Positions 1 through 7,796 are shown, counted from the first letter of the stretch. The stretch: DNA of 64,000 nucleotides from Reichenbachiella sp. (GCF_033344935.1 NZ_JAWPMM010000001.1:3644001-3708000), one strand, 5' to 3'. The notes: generated by a model from the sequence alone, not told the origin. Translations and numbers: made by a program.

Positions 1-349
1 TGCTTTTGAGTACATCAAAGCAGTACCCACAGATTGGGAAACTACTCAAGTCATTGATGGGAAAATTGGTGATTTTGTGACGATCGCTCGTCAAGAACGT
101 GAAACAGACAACTGGTTTGTAGGAACGATTACCGATGAGAACCCAAGAGCATTTAAATTGTCGCTGGATTTCTTGAAGGAAGGTGTAACCTACAATGCAA
201 CCATTTATGCGGATGGAGAAGGTTGTCATTATGTAGACAACCCAACTTCTTATCAAATCAATGAAATGGAAGTAACGAAAGCCACTATATTAGATATGAA
301 ATTGGCTGCCGGTGGTGGTGCAGCCCTCAGCCTATACCCTAAGAACTAA
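1..349 (+). CDS. GH97 family alpha-glucosidase (SusB-like), C-terminal part
   Basis: Only the last 115 or so residues are present; the reading frame is open from base 2, so the start lies left of the window. The visible segment contains VIDGKIGDFVTIARQ and NWFVGTITDENPRAF followed by a beta-rich tail, which matches the C-terminal beta-sandwich of glycoside hydrolase family 97. The catalytic barrel is outside the window. GH97 enzymes of Bacteroidota hydrolyse alpha-glucosidic bonds in the periplasm. The stop codon overlaps the ATG of the next gene by one base, and the next two genes are an alpha-amylase and a sugar transporter, so this is the end of a starch/maltose operon. Whether it is a retaining or inverting member cannot be judged here. 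Confidence 0.8.
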   Translation, partial: AFEYIKAVPTDWETTQVIDGKIGDFVTIARQERETDNWFVGTITDENPRAFKLSLDFLKEGVTYNATIYADGEGCHYVDNPTSYQINEMEVTKATILDMKLAAGGGAALSLYPKN

Positions 350-1707
350 TGACAAAGATTCAAGTTATCGCCATCATCCTTTTGGCTTCTTTAAGCTTCC
401 TGTTTGCCTGTGAGCCAACGGAACAAAAAGCAGTAGAACCAGTCGTTACGTTCCCAGAGCGTGCAGCTGACATGACTGTATATGAAGTCAATATTCGTCA
501 GTATACGCCAGAAGGCACCATCAATGCTTTTGCAGAGCATCTTCCAAGATTGAAAGAATTGGGTGTAGAGATGCTTTGGATCATGCCGGTGCAGCCCATA
601 GGAAAGGAAAAGAGAAAAGGATCATTAGGAAGTTACTATTCTATTTCGGATTACTCAGAAGTCAACCCTGAGTTTGGCACACTGGAAGACTTCAAAGCCC
701 TCGTCAAAAAAGTGCATGAAATGGACATGACGATCATCCTGGATTGGGTACCGAATCACACAGCCTGGGATCATCCTTGGATCCAATCCAATCCTGAGTA
801 TTACGCCAAAGACAGCTTAGGCAACATCACCTATGAGGCGGATTGGGAAGACATCGCCCTACTCGATCACACCAATGAAAGCACGCGCCAAAGCATGATC
901 GAAGAAATGAAGTTTTGGATTACCAAAACGGATATCGATGGCTTCCGATGCGATCATGCGGCTCATGAGATTCCGCTATATTTCTGGGAAGAAGCCAGAG
1001 CTGCCTTAGACCCGCTAAAGGATTTGTTTTGGTTGGCCGAATGGGATGAGCCTAGACTGCATAGCAACTTTCATGCGTCTTACTCTTGGGAGCTGTTGCA
1101 CTTAACAGAGCATGTCGCCAAAGGCGAAAAGACCGCGCATGACATTGACCAATTCATCAATAAAGATTTGGCATTGTATGGTAAGAACCCATTTCGTATG
1201 ACGATTACAACCAACCACGACGAAAACTCATGGGCAGGAACAGTCTTCGAAAGATACGGCGACGGACATCAGGCTTTTGCTACTTTTATCTTCACGGCCT
1301 ATGGTTTTCCTATGATCTATAGCGGGCAGGAAGTAGGGCTGGACAAACGGCTACTCTTTTTCGAAAAGGACACCATCAACTGGGAGGACCCTAAAAACTT
1401 GACTCCCTTCTATCAGCAGCTGGTGCAATTGAAAAAAGACAATGAAGCCCTCTGGAATGGCGGTTACGGAGGCACACCTCAGCGTATCAACAACGACGAA
1501 TGGATTTATGCTTTCAGCAGAGAGAAAAACGGCAATCAGGTGATTGGCTTGATTAATATGTCCGGTGAAAAGCAAACTTTTAACCTGACAGATGAAACCG
1601 CTTCTGGCACGTATTCAGATACTTTTACCAAAGTGTCGTATACCTTGGCCAAAGACCAACCAATCGAAATGGAGCCTTGGCAGTATTTAATTTTTGAGAA
1701 GAACTAA
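349..1707 (+). CDS. GH13 alpha-amylase family lipoprotein
   Basis: 452 residues. A lipoprotein signal with the lipidation cysteine at residue 21 (LFAC) indicates membrane anchoring. The GH13 barrel regions are visible: DWVPNHTAWDH (region I), DGFRCDHAAHE with the nucleophile Asp (region II), LAEWDEP with the acid/base Glu (region III) and TTNHDENSW (region IV). It should hydrolyse alpha-1,4-glucans or short maltooligosaccharides at the cell surface or in the periplasm. It is shorter than typical multidomain amylases and lacks an obvious extra carbohydrate-binding module. It is coupled to the upstream GH97 gene by a one-base overlap and followed with no gap by the MFS gene. Exact substrate is inference. 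Confidence 0.88.
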   Translation: MTKIQVIAIILLASLSFLFACEPTEQKAVEPVVTFPERAADMTVYEVNIRQYTPEGTINAFAEHLPRLKELGVEMLWIMPVQPIGKEKRKGSLGSYYSISDYSEVNPEFGTLEDFKALVKKVHEMDMTIILDWVPNHTAWDHPWIQSNPEYYAKDSLGNITYEADWEDIALLDHTNESTRQSMIEEMKFWITKTDIDGFRCDHAAHEIPLYFWEEARAALDPLKDLFWLAEWDEPRLHSNFHASYSWELLHLTEHVAKGEKTAHDIDQFINKDLALYGKNPFRMTITTNHDENSWAGTVFERYGDGHQAFATFIFTAYGFPMIYSGQEVGLDKRLLFFEKDTINWEDPKNLTPFYQQLVQLKKDNEALWNGGYGGTPQRINNDEWIYAFSREKNGNQVIGLINMSGEKQTFNLTDETASGTYSDTFTKVSYTLAKDQPIEMEPWQYLIFEKN

Positions 1708-1710
1708 TTG

Positions 1711-3030
1711 ATGGAAAAGAGACGCCTAAGCTTTTGGGAAGTATGGAATCTAAGTTTTGGATTCTTGGGTATTCAAATGGGCTTTGCCCTGCAAAGTGCC
1801 AATGCCAGTAGAATTCTCCAAATATTCGGCGCAGATGTCGAAGAACTCTCTTGGTTTTGGATAGTAGCACCGCTAATGGGATTGATTGTGCAACCTATTG
1901 TAGGTCACTATAGCGATAAAACATGGACCCGAATGGGTAGAAGAAAGCCCTTCTTCCTCACTGGCGCTCTGATTTCAGCTATAGGGCTGATCGCCATGCC
2001 CAATGCAGGAGCACTCACCTCTATTTTTCCGGCTTTGTGGATCGGTGCAGGCATGCTCATGGTAATGGATGCAGCATTCAACATTGCCATGGAACCCTTT
2101 CGCGCTTTGGTGGCAGACATGATGCCAGCCGATCAACGTACACTAGGATTTAGTATTCAAACCGTCCTTATTGGTATTGGTGCTGTAGTCGGGTCCTGGA
2201 TGCCTTATACGCTCACCAACTGGTTTGGTGTCTCCAACGAAACGGTAGTGGGAGAAGTACCGTTGAATCTGATCTTATCTTTTGTGATTGGTGCAGGGAT
2301 TTTAGTCGGTAGTATAATAGTCACCATCCTTACTACCAAAGAGTATACACCTGAAGAATTGGCGTCTTTCAACGATGCTCCACAAGACGCTCTTAAAGAA
2401 GAAAGCCTACTCCATATTTTCACTGATTTCAAAAACATGCCCTTCACCATGCGACAATTGAGCTGGGTGCAGTTCTTTTCCTGGTTTGGGCTGTTTGGGA
2501 TGTGGGTGTATGCTACGCCGGCGATTGCTCATCATGTGTATGGATTACCACTCGCTGACACTTCATCGAAAATATATCAGGATGCGGGCGACTGGGTCGG
2601 CATCTTGTTTGGTGTGTACAATGGTATCTCTGCCATTTATGCCTTTTTCCTTCCGGCTATTGCCAATAAAATAGGGAGAAAAGTAACACATACCCTGTCT
2701 CTAGTATTAGGCGGTACTGGCTTGATCAGCATCTATTTTATATCCGACCCTACCCTGCTCATCGGACCTATGGTATTGATTGGTTTCGCCTGGGCCAGTA
2801 TTCTAGCTATGCCATATGCGATGCTCGTAGGATCTATCCCGGCACACAAGATGGGCGTTTATATGGGTATCTTCAATTTCTTTATTGTGATCCCTCAGAT
2901 CATCAATGCGCTGATTGGCGGCCCACTCGTTAAGTATCTTTATGGCGGCAATCCCGTATTTGCTTTAGTCACTAGTGGTGTGGCCTTTATCATCGCCGGT
3001 TTGCTCAACCTAAAAGTCAAAGATAGTTAA
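1711..3030 (+). CDS. MFS sugar transporter, SLC45/GPH-like
   Basis: 439 residues with about 12 hydrophobic segments. The loop after TM2 reads GHYSDKTWTRMGRRKPF, the D-x-x-x-x-R-x-G-R-R/K signature of the sucrose/maltose-type SLC45 and GPH-like transporters, and NMPFTMRQLSWVQFFSWFG opens the second half. The position directly behind GH97 and GH13 genes suggests import of maltose, maltodextrin or glucose across the inner membrane. A TTG at 1708 immediately precedes the ATG at 1711; the ATG is preferred. A strong hairpin terminator follows at 3071, so this is the last gene of the operon. Substrate is inferred from neighbours. Confidence 0.82.
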   Translation: MEKRRLSFWEVWNLSFGFLGIQMGFALQSANASRILQIFGADVEELSWFWIVAPLMGLIVQPIVGHYSDKTWTRMGRRKPFFLTGALISAIGLIAMPNAGALTSIFPALWIGAGMLMVMDAAFNIAMEPFRALVADMMPADQRTLGFSIQTVLIGIGAVVGSWMPYTLTNWFGVSNETVVGEVPLNLILSFVIGAGILVGSIIVTILTTKEYTPEELASFNDAPQDALKEESLLHIFTDFKNMPFTMRQLSWVQFFSWFGLFGMWVYATPAIAHHVYGLPLADTSSKIYQDAGDWVGILFGVYNGISAIYAFFLPAIANKIGRKVTHTLSLVLGGTGLISIYFISDPTLLIGPMVLIGFAWASILAMPYAMLVGSIPAHKMGVYMGIFNFFIVIPQIINALIGGPLVKYLYGGNPVFALVTSGVAFIIAGLLNLKVKDS

Positions 3031-3070
3031 AGAAACTCATCAGGAAACTGATAGATTTTAGTGAATAGTA

Positions 3071-3102
3071 AAAAAGTCCCTCTCGAAGGGACTTTTTGTT
3101 TT
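3071..3102 (+). terminator. Rho-independent terminator of the glucan operon
   Basis: An 11-bp perfect stem (AAAAAGTCCCT with AGGGACTTTTT) encloses a CTCGA loop and is followed by a T-rich stretch (TTTTTGTTTT). It begins 40 bases after the transporter stop codon. The stem ends in A/T runs on both sides, so it could work in both directions, although no converging gene is nearby. Confidence 0.8.
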
Positions 3103-3179
3103 ATGGCCTGTCAACTTGTCTCAGAATAGTGACTGGCAAAACATTTGATGTAATACGCTCGACACCAAACCAAAATACC

Positions 3180-3383
3180 ATGAAAGTTTTTGCTCTAATC
3201 TTATCTGTGCTAGGCCTGACCATACTCGGCTATTTGATCATCCAGGGAGGAAAAGTGGACACCACACAGTCTAGCATCTTTATGCACCCCAGCAACTACG
3301 ACAAGGTTCCAACTGAACAGGTCATAAAAATGGAAGAAAAAGAAAATCAGGATATTCCTAAATGGGAGGAGTTGGTTGGGTAA
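3180..3383 (+). CDS. Small membrane-anchored protein of unknown function
   Basis: 67 residues beginning MKVFALILSVLGLTILGYLI, a single hydrophobic segment, then a polar tail ending in charged residues (KMEEKENQDIPKWEEL). The frame is open farther upstream, but an upstream start would place the N-terminus inside the terminator hairpin; the ATG at 3180, which directly gives the hydrophobic segment, is more credible. The topology suggests an inner-membrane anchor with a short soluble tail. No family is recognised. It stands alone between the glucan operon terminator and a region with inverted repeats. Confidence 0.5.
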   Translation: MKVFALILSVLGLTILGYLIIQGGKVDTTQSSIFMHPSNYDKVPTEQVIKMEEKENQDIPKWEELVG

Positions 3384-3439
3384 ACGCCTGTCTATATCAT
3401 CGTGGCGTTGGTGTAATTTAAAGTGTCGGATTCAAAGTA

Positions 3440-3502
3440 GGAAAAATCTCCAATTTTTCATCATACCTTTTTTATCCAATGTGAAAAATCGGAGATTTTT
3501 CC
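3440..3502. repeat. 21-bp inverted repeat with nested palindromes
   Basis: Arms 3440-3460 and 3482-3502 are complementary at 20 of 21 positions and are separated by 21 bases. Each arm is itself nearly self-complementary around GAAAAATC...GATTTTTC. The cruciform can therefore form as one long hairpin or two short ones. It sits in a gene-free stretch between the small membrane protein and the 3' boundary of the lone gene at 3567. Function unknown; a terminator or mobile palindrome remnant is possible. Confidence 0.65.
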
Positions 3503-3563
3503 GGTGCTGCCAGATAGCTGAAGAGCTAGATGCTACCACTGAACCGCAATGGGATATCAGACG

Positions 3564-3575
3564 ATGTTAGGTATC
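3564..3575. repeat. 3' boundary inverted repeat of lone gene 1
   Basis: ATGTTAGGTATC here is the exact reverse complement of GATACCTAACAT at 5043-5054. The two copies bracket the gene 3567-5024, whose TAA stop lies inside this copy. The core reads GTTAGGT on this strand, which fits the GTTRRRY core of integron attC sites; its partner ACCTAAC fits RYYYAAC. Confidence 0.7.
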
Positions 3576-5024
3576 GTTACTTTGTTCAAAGCTCTTAAAC
3601 TTATCATATGCTTTGGTCAGATGTTTTAATGAATAGTTGTTCACATGATACTCTTCAAGATGAAGGTCAAAATAAAACTTCTTCGTTTCTGCAGATTCGT
3701 TGTTTTTTCGAGCCTTTTTAAGAATGTTGGAAATTTTGGCTCCTCTATTTTTTGAAGCTTGTAAAAGTTTATCCCACGTGTCAATATCTAAGATGAATAA
3801 ATTTTGATATGGCAATCTACTTATGTCAAGATCCATTTCCAATGCAATTTCGGTGACTGCTTCCTTAAGAAATAAATTCCATACGTCTTCAGGGCCTCCG
3901 AGATAGATTCTTTTGTAGGTAATTATCAAACCGAAATACTCTTTGTTAGTAAGCTTATTTGCCATTGTAAGTAATTGCTTTGCATATCCCTTAACGATTG
4001 ACGATTTGAGTTCATTAGATAATAGTTGGGAAACGGGGTTAATGTTAGTATACTGTTTCAATTCAATGGCTTTAGCTTCCACGAGAATTTCATCTTGGAG
4101 AATGAAATCAATAACGTTTTCAGCTCTACCATATTTTTTTTTGAGGTCAGTTTCCGTTTCATATTTTATATTGACGTCCTTAAGTCCTAATTCCATATAC
4201 TTCTCCATTCTTCTTCCTAACTCTTCCGTGAACGAAGGATCATTTTGCTTCATGAAATCATATATGAAGTGATTTACTGTTTGGTTGAGAATGCTTTTAT
4301 GTGGAATGAATGAATGTCCAAACAAGTGTATAATGGGCTTTTTTGTAAAAACTGAAACCTCAAATACTTGAAGATCATAATCCCTGATTTTTGACTCATT
4401 TTCGATTGCCTGTTTAGCATTTTGCTCTGTTATACTTAATAAGGCAATGAATTTTTGAGCATTTTTTTCACCTGCTAGAGCCACTATGATTTCATAGTAC
4501 CCTTCCTCCAAGAAACCAGAATATTCATAATTCATCAATTTGTTCTGTTCAACATACATCCATGTAGCAAACATTAATTGAAGAAATAGTTCAATGTCGA
4601 TACCTGTCAGTTTTTTAAATGATCTGTTGATGTCATATTTATGTTTGACTTCCGAATCAGTATATAATACTAATTGTCTAGCAAAACTGTACCACCATAC
4701 CGTTTCTTGATAATACATTTGTTGATTGGATATGATTATGGAAATTAGTTGTGCATTTTTATGTTTTTTTAGATTAAAAAGTTTGTGTTCAGATTCCAGC
4801 GATTCCATTGAATTCAAAATCTTGACAACATCATTTCTGGTTGCCGTTTTTGAAGGGTAGTTTTCTCCTGCAAACTGAAAAGTCCATTTAAGGAGGATTA
4901 ATGGATACCAAAAGGCAGAAATGGTCTTTTCTTTTTCTAAGGATTTAAGAATATTTATCAGTTCAATCGAGAGAGATTGAAAAGAGTATTTGCGGATTTT
5001 ATTTCGAATTTGCTTGAATCCCAC
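3567..5024 (-). CDS. Hypothetical protein with PD-(D/E)xK nuclease-like motif
   Basis: 485 residues, GTG start (an in-frame TGA lies two codons upstream, and the next in-frame Met is residue 73). No family is recognised. The N-terminal 250 residues are mostly helical. Around residues 300-320, VIDF (Asp306), ILQDE and ILVEAKAI (Glu316, Lys318) give the D-x9-E-x-K spacing of PD-(D/E)xK nucleases such as restriction enzymes and DUF-type defence nucleases. A helix (EELGRRMEKYME) precedes it, as is usual in that fold. Base composition is clearly more AT-rich than the flanking operons. The gene stands alone, is bracketed by a 12-bp inverted repeat and is followed by repeat-rich DNA, so lateral acquisition is likely. 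Nuclease or defence function is only an inference from one motif. Confidence 0.6.
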   Translation of the reverse strand: MGFKQIRNKIRKYSFQSLSIELINILKSLEKEKTISAFWYPLILLKWTFQFAGENYPSKTATRNDVVKILNSMESLESEHKLFNLKKHKNAQLISIIISNQQMYYQETVWWYSFARQLVLYTDSEVKHKYDINRSFKKLTGIDIELFLQLMFATWMYVEQNKLMNYEYSGFLEEGYYEIIVALAGEKNAQKFIALLSITEQNAKQAIENESKIRDYDLQVFEVSVFTKKPIIHLFGHSFIPHKSILNQTVNHFIYDFMKQNDPSFTEELGRRMEKYMELGLKDVNIKYETETDLKKKYGRAENVIDFILQDEILVEAKAIELKQYTNINPVSQLLSNELKSSIVKGYAKQLLTMANKLTNKEYFGLIITYKRIYLGGPEDVWNLFLKEAVTEIALEMDLDISRLPYQNLFILDIDTWDKLLQASKNRGAKISNILKKARKNNESAETKKFYFDLHLEEYHVNNYSLKHLTKAYDKFKSFEQSNDT

Positions 5025-5042
5025 GTTTCACGTTCCGACTAT

Positions 5043-5082
5043 GATACCTAACATTTGTGTAAAGTGCACTTTATCCGCACTG
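5043..5082 (-). repeat. 5' boundary repeat of lone gene 1 with shared upstream block
   Basis: 5043-5054 is GATACCTAACAT, the partner of 3564-3575. It is followed by AACATTTGTGTAAAG, a perfect 12-bp palindrome (AAAGTGCACTTT, 5061-5072) and TTATCCGCACTG. The block AACATTT...TATCCGCACTG recurs at 50121-50158 upstream of the lone gene at 49541, and its first part, TAACATTTGTA, recurs at 56228-56238 upstream of the lone gene at 55749. Confidence 0.65.
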
Positions 5083-5113
5083 TAACAATACTACCAATAT
5101 AAATTTTTGATTT

Positions 5114-5165
5114 TTCTAAAAAGAGCTGCCTTTCAAGTTTAGGGATTTTTGGAGTGAGATCAAAC
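5114..5165. repeat. Dispersed intergenic repeat, copy A
   Basis: TTCTAAAAAGAGCTGCC, TCAAG, AGGGATTTTTGG and GTGAGATCAAA occur here in the same order as in copies at 50189-50259 and 56248-56316; a truncated copy is at 49442-49487. Three of the four copies lie just beyond the 5' boundary of a lone minus-strand gene. It contains no open frame of note. Confidence 0.55.
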
Positions 5166-5880
5166 AATCCCTTGTTATTTCACAAGGAAATTGCATGTAG
5201 TCATTTGACTAGAGAAGTATTCTTTGAGAAGGTTTGATCCTGCACTGTCGCCCTTCGACCTTGCTCAGGGTGACAATCTTATTTTTTCACATTACACCTT
5301 TCCTTGTCATCCTGAGGCCCTCGAAGGATAGACTTGGCACCATTTCCTTGTCATTCTGAGGTTCTCGAAGAATAGACATTGTACTAATCCCCATCACTTC
5401 ATAAGGAAATTGAGAGTAGTCATTTAATTAGAGAAATCTACTACAAGAAGGTTAGATCCTGCACTGTCGCCCTTCGACCTTGCTCAGGGTGACAATCTTA
5501 TTTTTTTAACATTCACAATCCCCTGTCATCCTGAGGCCCTCGAAGGATAGACATTGCACCATTTCCCTGTCATTCTGAGGTTCTCGAAGAATAGACATTG
5601 TACTAATCCCCATCACTTCATAAGTGAAATTGAGAGCAGTCATTTAATTAGAAAAATCTTTTTTGAGAAGGTTCGATCTTGCACTGTCGCCCTTCGACCT
5701 TGCTCAGGGTGACCATCCTATTTTTTTAACATTCACAATCCCCTGTCATCCTGAGGCCCTCGAAGGATAGACATTGTACCATTTCTCTGTCATCCTGAGA
5801 CTCTCGAAGGATAGACATTGTACCATTTTCCATCACTTCATAGAGAAATTGGCGACAGTCAGTTGACAGAAGAAGTCCAG
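5160..5880. repeat. Tandem repeat, about 220-bp unit, three copies plus partial
   Basis: The landmark GCACTGTCGCCC starts at 5242, 5461 and 5681, giving periods of 219 and 220 bp. Each unit contains three modules: CCTTCGACCTTGCTCAGGG, a TGTCATCCTGAGGCCCTCGA type arm that is its imperfect reverse complement, and a third TGTCATTCTGAGGTTCTCGA arm. The units begin near 5165, 5383 and 5603, and a partial fourth begins near 5820. The modules belong to the short palindromic repeats common between genes of Bacteroidota. No coding potential is seen. Confidence 0.85.
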
Positions 5881-5884
5881 AGGG

Positions 5885-5914
5885 GATTGCCGCGCTCCGC
5901 TCGCAATGACGAGA
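5885..5914. repeat. Palindromic intergenic repeat (ATTGCCGCGC...CGCAATGACG type)
   Basis: GATTGCCGCGC followed by CTCGCAATGACG can fold on itself through ATTGC/GCAAT. Related copies are at 50267-50315 and, inverted, at 50361-50417. It lies directly after the partial fourth unit of the tandem array. Confidence 0.65.
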
Positions 5915-5950
5915 AAAAACGAGTGTAGAAGATATCAGTTTTGTTGAGTA

Positions 5951-6091
5951 GGATCATCCTCTTTTGTCATTTCGAACGAAAGAGAGAAATCTTAATTTCA
6001 GTTTAGTGGGAATCAACATGTTCCAAATAAAAGTCTATTAAGATTTCTCCTATCACCTTCCTACGGTCGGCTTATTCGAAATGACAAAAGA
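5951..6091. repeat. Long imperfect inverted repeat (hairpin) downstream of the NmrA-like gene
   Basis: The left arm at about 5951-5998 (CTTTTGTCATTTCGAA, then GAGAAATCTTAAT) is complementary to the right arm at about 6035-6091 (ATTAAGATTTCTC, then TTCGAAATGACAAAAG). The loop is about 37 bases. It ends 17 bases before the stop of the minus-strand gene at 6108, so it may stabilise or terminate that transcript. Confidence 0.75.
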
Positions 6092-6107
6092 AGGAAAATG
6101 ATCAGTC

Positions 6108-6947
6108 TTATACCGCCTTGGTTAATTTAGGATTCCATACACCAGTTTGCTGAGTTTCCTGGACGTATTCAGAAAAGTCCTTAGGTGATCTACCCAAAAC
6201 TTTTTGCACGTCTCCGCTCACCACGTCATTGCCTTTGGCATCCAGCACATGAGAAAACAGATAATTGATCAGCCAGACATAGTCCTCTGGCACACCTACC
6301 TCTTCTAAAAACTTGACATAGTCTTCCAATTCCACTGGGGTGAACATGATGTCTCTTCCTGTGGCTTGCGCGATTTCCTTAATCACCTCCTCAAAAGTCA
6401 ATACCCTTGGACCCGTCAGTTCGTAGATTTGTCCATGGTGCTGCTCATTTAGAAGTACCTCCACTACCACATCAGCGATGTCGTCTGTACTTATATATGG
6501 TACTTTAGCCTCTGGCTTGGGCAGCGCCACGTGACCAGCTAAGATCGGATCTAAAAAGAAACTTTCGCTAAAGTTTTGCATAAACCAGCTCGCCCGAACA
6601 ATGATGTAGTCTAAACCGGAGTGTATCACCACTTGTTCACAAAGTTCAGCTTCATGTTCGCCTTTTCCGGAAAGGAGTACCAGTTTTTTCACTCCTGCCT
6701 GAGCCGCCTTTTTAGTCAATACTTCGATCGCCTCTAAGGCTCCTGGCACAGCTAAGTCTGGTTGAAAGGTAATGTACACCTGATCCATTCCTTTTAGCGC
6801 TGAGCTCCAGGTTTCTGCGTTTTCCCAATCAAAGGCTGGGTCTGCATTTCGAGAACCCACGCGTACGTTTTGTCCCAAATTCTCTAGTCGTTCTACGACT
6901 TTTCGACCGGTCTTACCAGTCCCACCTATTACTAGTATGTTTTTCAT
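6108..6947 (-). CDS. NmrA-like NAD(P)-binding protein
   Basis: 279 residues. The N-terminus MKNILVIGGTGKTGRKVVER carries the GxxGxxG dinucleotide-binding loop of atypical short-chain dehydrogenases. The middle (LVLLSGKGEHEAELCEQVVI) and WFMQNFSESFF match the NmrA/YwnB-like group, which senses or reduces using NAD(P)H and often lacks the catalytic Tyr. It acts in the cytoplasm; no substrate can be assigned. It is the last gene of a minus-strand cluster (DUF5367, haem-binding, DUF1772, this gene) behind an AraC regulator, 21 bases after the DUF1772 stop. A quinone- or stress-related role is possible but is inference. Confidence 0.78.
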   Translation of the reverse strand: MKNILVIGGTGKTGRKVVERLENLGQNVRVGSRNADPAFDWENAETWSSALKGMDQVYITFQPDLAVPGALEAIEVLTKKAAQAGVKKLVLLSGKGEHEAELCEQVVIHSGLDYIIVRASWFMQNFSESFFLDPILAGHVALPKPEAKVPYISTDDIADVVVEVLLNEQHHGQIYELTGPRVLTFEEVIKEIAQATGRDIMFTPVELEDYVKFLEEVGVPEDYVWLINYLFSHVLDAKGNDVVSGDVQKVLGRSPKDFSEYVQETQQTGVWNPKLTKAV

Positions 6948-6968
6948 GATTTATTGATTTTATAATGA

Positions 6969-7469
6969 TTAAATGTTTTTGCTTGACATGAAAACAGCCA
7001 ACAATGAGATAAGAAAAGCCACCACAGAAAAGATGGTTCTTATCAAATGAAATTGATTCCATTTGACCTCATAATACTGTCTGAATTCTGTGAGTTTGGA
7101 AGTACCCATCTCAGAAAGATTCAATGCTTCCAATTCATTATTGAGCGGCACGTTGCCCAGGCCTGTCACGGCAAAAGTGCCCATGACGTAAACTATAGTG
7201 GCGCTTAGCATCAGCCAGAAAGTAGCACCGCTGCCTTGTTGTGTCAGCGTACCGATGGCCAACACGATCATACTCCCAAAAAAGATCAGGAAGAATGAAG
7301 GGTTCAGAATTTCTCTATTGATGTGCTGCATAGTTTCCAGATAGGTTGGATCCAGCACTTTTTTGGTTCCAAGTATTACGGAAACTGACCAGGCATAAAA
7401 GAATCCAGCTGAAAGTCCTGTCAGCAGTACCCCAACAAATAAGGTCATGTTTTTGAATGTGAATTCCAT
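6969..7469 (-). CDS. DUF1772 membrane protein
   Basis: 166 residues with four hydrophobic segments (about residues 8-28, 55-75, 83-103 and 140-160). The pattern FFYAWSVSVI near the first helix and the conserved polar loop before the last helix fit DUF1772, which includes anthrone oxygenase-like proteins. The location is the inner membrane. It is three bases from the haem-binding gene and 21 bases before the NmrA-like gene, so co-transcription is likely. The function of bacterial members is not established, though pairing with an NAD(P)-binding protein suggests redox chemistry. Confidence 0.72.
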   Translation of the reverse strand: MEFTFKNMTLFVGVLLTGLSAGFFYAWSVSVILGTKKVLDPTYLETMQHINREILNPSFFLIFFGSMIVLAIGTLTQQGSGATFWLMLSATIVYVMGTFAVTGLGNVPLNNELEALNLSEMGTSKLTEFRQYYEVKWNQFHLIRTIFSVVAFLISLLAVFMSSKNI

Positions 7470-7472
7470 CGT

Positions 7473-7796
7473 TTAGTTATTTAATTGAGTTTGTAGCCAA
7501 TTGTTGAGGTGGCTGTATTCCTCCGTTGTCAGTTTGATTTCGTCTCCTTTTGGCATTCGCCTTTTTTCAAAAACCTGTTTGTATATTTTTTCCGCTCGCT
7601 TTTCCATGTTCTTCAATGAGAAGACCATAAATGGGTTTTGTTTTCTGTGACAGACATTGCATTTATTTTCCAAAATTTTGAAAGCCTCTGTTTTCAATTC
7701 TTCAGAATTTTTTGAAGCTGTCACATGGATCATTGGAAAAGGCTCTTCAAAAAACAAGAATCCCGTCAGGGTGATTAGTGCCAAGATCTCTTTCAT
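7473..7796 (-). CDS. Small haem-binding (CxxCH) protein
   Basis: 107 residues with an N-terminal hydrophobic segment (residues 3-16) and a single c-type haem motif CNVCH (Cys46, Cys49, His50), followed by a Met-containing segment RRMPKGDEIKL that could give the second ligand. This matches the small haem-binding domain proteins of Bacteroidota and places it on the periplasmic side. The start chosen is the ATG at 7796, which overlaps the stop of the upstream DUF5367 gene by four bases; the longer frame back to 8009 runs antiparallel to nothing useful and overlaps that gene. An electron-transfer role within this operon is inferred. Confidence 0.75.
   Translation of the reverse strand: MKEILALITLTGFLFFEEPFPMIHVTASKNSEELKTEAFKILENKCNVCHRKQNPFMVFSLKNMEKRAEKIYKQVFEKRRMPKGDEIKLTTEEYSHLNNWLQTQLNN

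Noticed and set aside
3376-3570. 64-codon open frame on the plus strand.
   Set aside because: It runs through the 21-bp inverted repeat and the boundary repeat, has a basic, low-complexity translation and no plausible start signal.
5160-5880. Tandem repeats considered as a CRISPR array.
   Set aside because: The unit is about 220 bp with imperfect copies, there are no short identical repeats with unique spacers, and no cas gene is nearby.
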